Shown here: positions 22,506-32,400 of the stretch, in pieces
Position numbering within the stretch: the stretch's first letter is position 1
Layout: each line of letters begins with the position of its first letter
NCBI GenBank assembly: GCA_033296885.1
Contig: MU863960.1
Location: forward strand, 62,001 to 126,000
Reading direction: 5' to 3'
DNA: 64,000 nucleotides
Source of the DNA: Triangularia verruculosa
Taxonomy: Eukaryota > Ascomycota > Sordariomycetes > Sordariales > Podosporaceae
Notes under the pieces: model-generated
What the model was told of the DNA's origin: nothing
Databases searched by the model: none
What the model saw: the letters and a program-made list of their open reading frames with translations, nothing else
Position numbers and translations under genes: made by a program

Positions 22506-22847
22506 TGTGGACAAAATTATTAATACTACAGGCCAGGATCACACCTCAAAAATAGTAGAAAAGGCCTATTAACTATCTTCTTTAAGCCTATTATTATTTT
22601 TTAATACAGTAAAAGTATTTTTTAATATGGTCAAAGTTTTAAAGTGTTTTTAATATTTTGAAAGGCCTATTACTATCTTTTAAGGTCTATCAGCCATCTT
22701 TTAACACGGTAAAAGTATCCTTCAAAGTGTTCTTAATATCTTCCAAGGCCTATTACTATATTTTGAGGCCTATCAACTATCTTTTTAAGCCTATTACTAT
22801 CTTTCAAACCGTCTTACCCCGTTACAGTGCCAGTCTTTTTGTCCAGG
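22506..22847. mobile_element. TGGACAAAAT-family inverted-repeat element (about 340 bp)
   Basis: The left end reads GTGGACAAAATTATT. The right end (22834-22846) read on the other strand gives CCTGGACAAAAAGACTGG. The interior is AT-rich and built from about seven copies of an AAGGCCTATTAACTATCTT unit. The first 90 bases align with the element at 26241. No ORF is inside, so it is non-autonomous. The superfamily was not determined. Confidence 0.65.
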
Positions 22848-23106
22848 ACCTGCCTGCGTGCACTTGCATAAGGTAGTCTTGGCACTGGCCTCTTTCTGCC
22901 TCTCTGGGGTACACTTTTCAGGTTTCTGTGCCAACGACACTTGCACGTTGTGTTGCTTGACCCCTGAGTTCGTGGCACGCTCTACTTCAGCTTGAGGTAG
23001 TACGTTCCCAACCTCATCCAGGAAACTAGCTGCTAGAGAACTTCTCTAGCAGCCAGAGGCAAGAAAAGAGAGAGAGAAATGAACAAACAGAAGAGAAGCG
23101 ACCTAC

Positions 23107-23977
23107 CGTTCGTTTCGGCCGAGGCCTGGACATCTGCCCTGAGATTTTAAAAAAGGATACTTTTCGGCTTCCGCCGGGACAGTTGCCCCGTTGGTCAAAG
23201 ACCAACAAAATCAAAAGAAAACAAAGGATAAAAATACTTAGCCAAAAACCCACCCATTCTCATCCTTCCCCTCCTCTTCACCCTCTCCCTCTCATCGAAC
23301 CCCCACCCAGTATTCTCCCTCAACCCCCTCACCCCCTCCCCGCCACCACCCCGACCATCACCACCACCATCACCACCCGAAGACGCCGGGCCCCCCCGAG
23401 ACACCCGCGGCAACACCACCAACTCCATTCCCTCCTCTGGCGGCCCCGGATCATCCACCGGCGCTCCCGGCTGCTCCTGCTGCTGGTCCTGCGCCTGCTG
23501 CTGCTGGTCCTGCGCCTGCTGCTGCGCGGGGTCGGGATCCGGCAAGGCAGCACGGGAATACCGCCAGGAAAAGAACGCAAGGACCACGGCAAGAAACGAC
23601 ACGAACAAAATTCCCCATTGCGTGTGCGCCTCGATTTTGTCTTGCATGGTTGGGCTTGACACAGTCTTCCGGCGCTCCTCCAGGACGGTTGCCAACTTAT
23701 CCAAAACACTATTGACCGAACTGCCAACAGCTGACAGGCAGCTGCAGCTGGCGGCGGCGGTGGCGAGGGATTCGGAGTGCCGGATCCGGGCCTCGTCATG
23801 CCGGCTGGCTTCGGCTGCCAGCGACTGGCTCGCCCAGGACACGAAGGCGGCGAGGTCCAAACCCGGAGTCATCGCCGGCGAGGGTATGGCGGCGGTGATG
23901 GTGCTAGTGGCGGTGGTGGTGACGGTGGTGACGGTGGTGATGATGGTGGTGACGATGGTGGTGGTGGTGGCAATCAT
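23107..23977 (-). CDS. Thr-rich single-pass membrane protein, paralogue 2
   Basis: An ATG at 23977 opens 260 residues ending at the stop at 23195. The frame extends upstream through a CA repeat (HTHTHTH) but without an ATG. Order of parts: a Thr/Val/Ile-rich N terminus (MIATTTTIVTTIITTVTTVT), a predicted helical region with conserved-looking Cys (about residues 50-110), one hydrophobic helix (WGILFVSFLAVVLAFFSW, about 128-145), then a Gln-rich (QQQAQDQQQQ) and Gly-rich basic tail. The 3' sequence aligns closely with paralogue 1, including a TCTCAG acceptor, a 32-nt exon-like segment (23107-23138) and GTAGGT. However, the donor GTAAGT of paralogue 1 is CTAAGT here (23236-23241), so the frame reads through into the former intron. 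Function unknown. Confidence 0.5.
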
Positions 23978-23985
23978 CTTGCTGA

Positions 23986-24022
23986 TGTGTGTGTGTGTGT
24001 GCGTGTGTGTGTGTGTATGTGT
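23986..24022. repeat. GT/CA microsatellite in the leader of the membrane-protein gene
   Basis: About 37 bases of nearly pure GT repeat lie just upstream of the ATG on the minus strand, matching the position of the repeat at 13466-13512 in the paralogous locus. Confidence 0.85.
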
Positions 24023-24089
24023 ATCCTGTGCTGGCCCAGTCAGTATGTCAGTGTGCCCGAGCAAAAGAAAAGATCAAGAGAGAGTCTGA

Positions 24090-24590
24090 GAGGCATGGAA
24101 AAGATTCGTTTTGTTGCTGGGCCGCGAAGAATTGGTGAGGGAGGTGTTATCACGATGGTTATATCCAAAACAGCATTGACGATGAAGCACTCGAAAATGG
24201 CAACTGCTACATGATCATAGAAAAAGAGCGACTCAATGGAATCCGCTTTTCCATTACCGCCTTCCCTTTAGCTTTGCTAAGTATTGGAGAGAAAGCGAGG
24301 GAGATGCCTCGACCCAAATTCAATATCAACTTATAGAAACCCCCTTTCTGAAAGACCTAGCAATTCTTGGAGCTAGATATCTCGATTTCGAAAAACCAAA
24401 ATGTTCTTGCTGGAGTCTAAGGTACCCAACATGCATCATGCTCTAGATGATCTGAATGATCTGTCTGCAAGTGGATATACCTAGCTCCTTCCTTCTTTCC
24501 ATGACACTGACACAGATGGGAAGGAGACAGCAGAAGCCTGCCTACCTCGCCTAGATTGGCTCTTTCCCGTCAGTTGACCTACTTCGATGC
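24090..24590. promoter_or_regulatory. Intergenic region between diverging duplicated loci
   Basis: No ORF of note. It would contain the promoter of the minus-strand membrane-protein gene and the upstream part of locus B. Confidence 0.35.
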
Positions 24591-24599
24591 TTCTTGCTA

Positions 24600-25770
24600 A
24601 CAGAAAACGGACTGACGGAGGATCTTTTGACGTGACCGTGGTTGGAGGAAGGCACCGGGTCCGTCCCTGTTGGCGACTGTGACAGGATCCGGGCCACATC
24701 TCTCCTCCTGTCAACCTCCCAATCAACTTCTCATTCAGCCATCTTTCGATTTTCCAGTGCCCTGGTACCAGAGTTCAGTTCTATCTTGAAAATCAATACC
24801 ATTCTTCTGCGCTTCATCGAGTCACCACGCCTCGATTCTACGACTCTGCAGAACCGGTACGATACCACACCGCGCCTTGTTCGGATAATTTTCTTCGACG
24901 ACTCAGCGTACATCGGCTGGCACACATCCCACATCCACATCCAAGTAGTGGGACATCTACGCCCATCTCGGCGAGGGCACCTGTGCATATGACGGGACGC
25001 ATCACGAACATCAGGAAGGAATACACCAAGACATCAAGCCTCGCGATACTACTGGTGGAACGGTGGCATGGCGACATGATAATATGGCTGGACGGTGGAA
25101 ATGTGTGGCTGTGTGTTGTGTGTGCGCCTGGGCATGGCTTCCAAATTCCATGGCAATCGTTCAACAAGTATGTGTCACTCCTCATCTTCCTGTCCCTGTC
25201 GTATGTTGGTGTGCCTGCCAATGGTATTTGTTGCCACGCAAATCCAAGCATCTTTGAGCTTTGTTTGCCTTAATACCTATCAATTCATTTGCAAATATCG
25301 CTTTTACCTACCTTCCAGCCTTGGGCTGTCTACCCTTTACCTCTTTCTCGCCGGTCACGCTTCAACTCCGTCAAACGGTTAATGTAAGTTGTCGACCCTG
25401 TCTTGGATGAGGAGCAATTGACTGACCGTACCAGACAACTTCTTGTCTCTGACTATCCTGCGGTGCCTGGGCCTCGCAGTTACCATACTGTCATGGAATT
25501 CCTACAAACCTGCCATGCCTGACCCGGAGACAGCAAACACCACTCAACACTCTTTGGGGCCTCCAGCACCAGATCCGGCCGCAATTTCTGCCCAAGATTA
25601 CAAGAGTGTCGTCGCCCATCACCGTCCATTTCAACGATACACACGATCGTCCCGTTCTTTGCCTAGATGGGAGAAACATTCCATCCTCGACAGAAAGCTC
25701 TTTAGCAGTTAGGGGCTTAGATAGAGTAGATATGCCAGGTAGTCTAGGTAGATAGCTTAGGAAATATGGC
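24600..25770 (+). repeat. Duplicated spliced, ORF-poor locus, copy B
   Basis: This is the partner of 9330-10870. Landmarks: a frame reading GEGTCAYDGT with HHEHQEGIHQDI (about 24975-25050), CTGGTGGAACGGTGG (about 25051), CAATCGTTCAACAA followed by a GTATGTGTCACT donor (25168), a CTTTGAGCTTTG block (25251) and an intron from GTAAGT (25384) to a CAG near 25435. An intron end TACCTTCCAG near 25318 also looks good. Copy A and copy B share positions of splice signals more clearly than any protein frame. Copy B lies next to the second membrane-protein gene, as copy A lies near the first. Confidence 0.5.
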
Positions 25771-26240
25771 ATCTTGCCTTCCATTTTGCATCAGCGTTTC
25801 CCGCTCCAACTGTGAATGGGGAGCTGAGGGTGGGTTGTAGATAGTTCAAGTCCGCCAGTGAAACAGCATCCCAGTGTACATGAGAAGAGAGTCTGCTACA
25901 TAATATACAGACCTTTCAAGATAGTGAAGATGCATCGAACGGTAGTTGAAACCCCATAACGACCGACCGACCGACCCCATACGCCAATCCTCCAACTCTC
26001 CAAAAATTCCCCAGAAAGCCAAACCGGCAAAACATTAAAGCTAGGCCACGCCGGTGTGTGCGCCAGTGGTCCATCGCTGGACTACGCCTCCACACACACA
26101 CCACACAGATCGAGTTTATTCAAATGATTTGTTCCCGGTCCGATCCGGCTCATCAGTGTTCGGCACTTTGCCAAATAAGTACGGACCACACTCTCTAGTG
26201 TACAGTACCTACCTACTTATCAAAGGTACGTACGGTAGGA

Positions 26241-26489
26241 CGCCGTGGACAAAATAATTGGTATTGCAAGCCAGAGTTACACCGAAGATAGTAGGAAACG
26301 CCTATCAGCTATCTTCTACGGGCTTATCACTGTCTTTTAACGCCTTAAAAGGATATTTTAGGGTATTATCGAGATTTACCAAGTCCTATTAACTATCTTT
26401 CAAGGCCTATTGACTATCTTTCATAGCCTATTCACTATCTTTTAATACTATTTTCCCGCCTTACAATGCTAGTTCTCCTGTCCAGGACG
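26241..26489. mobile_element. TGGACAAAAT-family inverted-repeat element (about 250 bp)
   Basis: The left end reads CCGTGGACAAAATAATTGGT and then ATTGCAAG. The right end (26462-26489) read in reverse gives CGTCCTGGACAGGAGAACTA and then GCATTGTAAG. The match covers about 28 bases with roughly eight differences. The interior repeats GCCTATTnACTATCTTT units. It is the clearest copy of the family for defining the ends. Confidence 0.7.
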
Positions 26490-26499
26490 CGGGTAGGTA

Positions 26500-29400
26500 A
26501 TGTAGGCAAAGAACGAAAACAAACAACCAAACAGGCAGACTTTCCTTTTGTCCACCACTCATTTGGGTACGTACCAAAGGTATACAACAACCGTGGAAAC
26601 TTGCTCTTTTATTTTGACGCCATTCATCCATCCGCCAAACTAAACGGGACAAGTTCCCATTAATCTGGGGTAGGTACGTACCTTACCCAGTTGATGACAA
26701 CACATCACCGCTTTTTTGAGCATTTTTTTTTCCCTCTGCGTGTATTTCTCCAAAAACAGTGGAGAGAGAGAGATAAGGCAAATAGCCAAACCCCCATTTG
26801 AGAAAAAGTGGGAATCCTGAAAGTAGTGTACAGGAAACATTGTATAAGGTACACGGATCCGCCTGCCTTCCCTTCCCCCGTGACAAAAAAAACCGAGCAA
26901 AAAAAAATAAACAGCGCGATAGTAGTCCCGTATGTAATGTACCTGGCATACGGCGCCGACGGTGATCACGGACCGGAAGAACTGCTGCTGCTCATGTGCC
27001 TGCTGGCATGGTGGACTACTGCGTACTGTACGTACAGGTACGCATGCAGCCCCCTTTTGTGGGTTGTCGTTGGTCCGGTGACATGTCACCGTCGACGGCG
27101 GCGGACGGAGAAACGAACTCACGCCACTGCAGGTACCGGTGGCACCTTATGCAAAAGGAACGGACGGAGCTTTTCTCAACCGGGGCTAGCAGAGCAGAAA
27201 TGTGGATTCCAAGCACCAAAACTGAAAAAGGGAATGTTATCCGCTTTGTAGGGTTATGGGTGTGTGGCTGCTAATGATGATAGTGAGAGGACCTCACCAT
27301 TGGGATTGAAGATCACTTTTATTTTTGGGGTATCTCCTTTTCCTTGGCCAAAACATCCTATATCGAAGAAGTCGATGAGTTTGAACCCCCCAAGATCTTG
27401 GCCAGCCGATCGTGAACCTACAACACCATGTATGTCTTAGATCGACGCCCAAAACTCAGGAATGCCAAGTATCCCAGCCGGCATTTCTGATAACAACATC
27501 CCAAGAAACTGCCGTGTACCATAATCCTGGGTACGGGGGTCCGATAACAACGGTGCAATGTTAATCGGCCCGTGAGGCTTGCGGTGGCTTTAAGGTTTGT
27601 ATCAAACCTCAATACCAAGCCGAAACCCAGGTTTCAACACTGCCACTGCCCTACTTCTTGCTCACGGTGTTGGAATATTTGCCTCAGACAAGAGCCAAGA
27701 GATGCTGTCCCTTCGCCAAGAAGTGATATACGATGAGCAGCTGACCTGAGGGTCAATATATGGATTGATACGATGTGTATCCTGAGACATCTCGTCGTGG
27801 TTACGCAGTCGTCTGGGCAGGGTGATACAGAGGCGAAAGAACCGGGAGGTGAGAAGGTATATGTGTGTGACAGGGAGAGATGTGTGAGACCGTACGTGAA
27901 CTGTTAGACTCGAGAGGTTCCGACAACGACGACGGATGATGAACCATGGTGCCGGCACCGAGACGGAAGGCGACAAGGCTGTGTACCGTCGCCGGTAGTC
28001 CCGGTTTGACAACCCAAGACCCCCGTGGCCAACGAGCTGTTCCTTGGCCGTGGGTGGTTGCGTTGTGCTGTTCTCGGTGGTGATATCGATGTGTAAGTCC
28101 GGCATCAGGTACGGCGGCGACCGGCACAGCGGGCTTGGTATGGTGACGAATGTGTCAACATGCCACGAATACTGCCCCCAAGACCGGGAGTTTGGCCTGC
28201 CATACCATGCCCAGATGCAAATCACCTCTGGCCACGAGCTTCCCCATCCGTGCCCAGCCGTGATACAGTATGTCCAAGAAGACGAACCAAGTTACACAGA
28301 CATGTACACGTACGTAATGTATAGAGAGCAGACCACGACATGTTGAGCCGTGACGCCCTTCTTCAACCCTTCAAACTCTCTTTGCAACCCCCCTGACCCG
28401 AGTCACTTGTATGGAGAGGAAGACTTTGAAATTGAGGCTGGTACACGTCCGCTGCCATGGGATGGCCGAAAGGCAACATACTTTCAGTAGCCGTTTCATG
28501 CCTTCAGACAACCGGATATCCAACTCCTCGCCTCGCACGAGACCGTTGGCTTGAGCTTCCATACGCCTTGATAAATGAATATGCCGAGGCATCCCTACAC
28601 TAGACAATAGACCCTGCGTGCATCCCACGCAGTACCAGATAGATTGAAAGGTACCGATCTTGATCATCGAAGCACCACATCACACCGGCCCACACACCAA
28701 CCTTGCTCTTACTTTGACAGGTGCTGCTAATGCTGTGTGCTCCGTAGCGGCACCGGAACCTCACCGCCGTCGCCGTTGAAACTGCATCTTTCCCTGCCTA
28801 CACCGCAGGAAAAATTGGGGACCTCTGCACAAAGGAAGCAAGCAAGCGCAGCCGGCAACTTCATCACCCGGGCCCTGTCTGGGCCCTGTCAAAATACCGG
28901 CTTGTGCCTCACCATTGCGTTGCAGCAGAGCGGCCGGAGCGGCGTGTTGCAGTCGTCATGTTGCGTTGCGCTGCCAGCCGTGAGAGCAAGGCCAGGCCAG
29001 CTGCCCCGAGCACAGCTTGCTTGCCTGCTTCTCCCATCACAACAAAACCAGCGAGATGGAAGGGGTCGCGGAGCGGAGCCCGGACGGAACGTGGGTCCCA
29101 AACATAAGCCGAAAAAGTGCGCGATTGGCGAATCAAACCCCAGCATCGCCAAAACCAGTTTCCTTTTTGGGCCAGCGCTTCGTTCACCTTGTTCCTTGTA
29201 TATGTACTTGTGTACCTGCATTTCTTGCTCGCGGGAAGTGGATTGTTTGTTCCGCTTCGGAGAGTCAGCGTCCCATAGCCAAAACACCGCGGATGCCTGT
29301 CCAACTCCTGGAAGAAGTCGGAGATGCTAAAAAGCTCCATCAAGAGGCCAGCAAGGTGGTCCATAACGATGAGGCGATCCCGTCCGGTGGTTCGTTCCCA

Positions 29401-32400
29401 GTGGGTTGTTTCGGATTTCGCAAACGCGGATAGGAATTCGTTCTTGTGGAAAGTCACCGCCTAATCAGCCTGACACCGATTTAGCCGCTTCTGCTGGAGT
29501 CGCGTGCTATTGATGTTGATCCTGATGCACCGCTGCAAGCTTCTGTTCAACCCCCACGGCCGAAGCGAAGGAAAAATAAAATCGGATCGTGGTTGGTGGT
29601 GCCGTGTTCGCTCGTTTCGTTTCGTTTTGTAGCACTCACTCTCTGCGCTCTGTGTCTCTGTTCCGCGTAATGGTTCAGCCGGCCGGGTGCGAGCTGCCCA
29701 CAGGGCGATCGATTGGAGAAAAGAGCTCTTGTTGGTCAAGGCTAGCTAGCCACTTCATTCATGAGGGGAATGCGGGGGAGGTTGCGTTTCTGGAGTCTTG
29801 ACCAACGACCCCCGGCCGCTAAAACCCCCATCTCCCCGGAGCGGCTCAACGGCAGGTCAATTTTTATACTGATGAGTGAAATTGATGGAAAACCAAGGGC
29901 CGGAAGAGGTCGAGAATCGCTCGTATGGCCCATGGCGGAATGGGGGTGTTACTCCGTACTGTTATAGCTTCGTCTCCGTTGCCGAATTGTCTGACATGCT
30001 CTGCTGAAGAGGAATTGGCCGCTGAGGATCTTTGCTAATGTCCGAATATGTCCGCTCAAGCGGAGCCAACAACGGCAGCCCGACGTTCCCTTGTGCGGCA
30101 TCAGATGCCGAAATCGAAGGAGCGCGAAAACAGAAAGGGGCAATCGCTGGACTCGCTTTCTTTTACGAAGGCCTTGTAGAAAAAAGGGCCGTTGTCGTTG
30201 GAGTCGCCCGTGGCCAGGCAGCTCTAGTTGAATCCAGCCAACCCAGGTCAGTTGAGGCCAAGATAGCAAGCAGGGACCAGCGGGTGCCCACATGTGCGGA
30301 GACAGAAAATGTGGACGAAAGAGACTTTTTTATGCCGCCCTTTGCATGCTGGCTGCAGAAGGGGCGGCTTCCGTTGCGGCAACCCATGTTCTTCTGCATA
30401 AAATTACTTGGCGAGTAGTTCGTGCACTTCTTCAAACATCGTCCAATCGCCATTATCCAATCGCACCGAGATCCGATCACCATAATTTCATGTGCAGCAT
30501 TGGAGCAGCAAAGAAAAACTTCACATGTCCGGACTTGCCGCCGTTGCCGTCATTATCGTCGCCGCTTGCTGTCATCGGAGCCGGAATTGTCGGCGATCGC
30601 CACGATGGTGAACCAACGACTCGACCGGCGGAAGATCCCGCCTCTTCTGGCTGGCCGTGCCCGGATCGGTGAATGTTTGCCTTGTTGGCTCTCGGCGAGC
30701 AACAAGGCAACTTGTCATCCGTGTGATGCCTGCACAACCAAGGTGCCGAGAGAAGTCAAGCCTTCCGTTTCAAGGATTGTTGTCGATTGTGCCCCGTGCG
30801 CTGACCGTCAACGGCCGCCGAGACGAACCCTTGACGATGCTCAGAGCTTGATCTTTACCCTGATAGGCATGGGATTGCGCCATTGACAAATTTCCAGCCA
30901 CCTATTCCACCATTTTGTCGTCGACGTCGTCTCGCCGCCGCATGGACGGAGGCTGGGTTGCGTGTGTGTTGGCAAAACCAAGGAGGAAGGCGTTCCTATC
31001 AGTCAGCCCAAGACCTTGAGAGCACATTTCCGTTCAATAGCCTCAAAAACCGTCCTCGCGTTCTTTTCCAGCCCTGATCATTGGACGGCACCCATGTCGA
31101 GGATATTCCCCACACTGTCTGATGGGTCCCCATCAACTGCCAAGCAACAACCTGCAAGCGGGGGCAGCTACCTTAGCAAGCGCAGGCGCGGGGGCTTCCC
31201 TGTTTGGCCGTGGAAAGCCGTTCTCCCATCTGATGCACAGCATTTCCGGCTCAACGAGCCAATTGACCAGTCAACGACCAGCTTCACTTTTGCCGCTGAC
31301 AACCCTCTTGTTGTCCCTCGGGGTTGTGTATGAGCAAGATATCGGATAGAATTTACGGGGTCATATGCCTTCGCCTAAAATGGATTGTTGCAGAAGGGGC
31401 ATTGACAAAGAAACATTCTAGAATTCTTCCTTGACCGCCACTTTGCGGGAATAATGTAGCCATGTCTTGAGCATCCGGGTCTCGTCAACATGCTGACAGT
31501 AGGAGAGAGTACGCATCAATGTTTTTGAGTTTGCCCCGGATTTTCTTGTCCATATCTGGGGAAAACGAAAACCCAATCGACGGTACACAACGCATAAACC
31601 CCGGACGGAAGTTTCCATCATCCCGCAATTGTGAGATATAAAAGTCGGATGCCTTTTTCGGATCCGGAGAACCACCGAGAGCCAAGGAATTGTGTAAACT
31701 CAAAAATCAAAATCGTCGTTGGTATCATTGGTCCATCAAAGTCGGTTTGCCGACCGCCGGTAGTACAAAACAGAATTACAGCTTTCCGGTCGGTGGTTCG
31801 GACGGATACCTTATCATGCCAGAACGTCATGTGCTCTATTACCTTGATGGACACACACGCCCAACCAACCAACCAACCAACCAACCAACCAAACCTATAG
31901 GTGAAACGGGGTCGAGTTGGACGTTCTTATTGCTGTACTTGCCCAGCGAAATAGTTTCAAAAAGCAAGTCCTCTCTTGGTCGCCGCCTTGTCATAGTAGG
32001 CAAGTCGTAATGATATGCTAAGTGCGCAAGATTTGTGACCAAAGATCGCGACAGATCGGAGGTAAGAAAACAAAGTAGGAAATATGTTTGATATGGCTGA
32101 ACTGGGCTGAAGTCAACACCATCGCCGTACCTTGGTCGCCCAAGCCCTCGAACTCGCCACATAGTAGGAAATATGTCTCATGTCGATTTGTTGTACACAG
32201 TACGAAAAAGTATGTCCGTTCAGTGCGGGATATGCAGCATCGTCGGTAACCATACGAGGCTGCATGCAGCCTCTTAAGACAAAAATCTGATATCAAACCT
32301 CTCGTTTTTTTTAATCTTATCCAAGGTGCCAAGCTGCAGCAACCCGTCAAGTTCTAAGAATCGATCTGCCTTTTCTCGAGCTTTGGCAAAATATCTCTGT

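Noticed and set aside
23195..24064. Extension of membrane-protein paralogue 2 through the HTHTHT leader
   Set aside because: The extension has no ATG; the first Met is at 23977 after the CA repeat.
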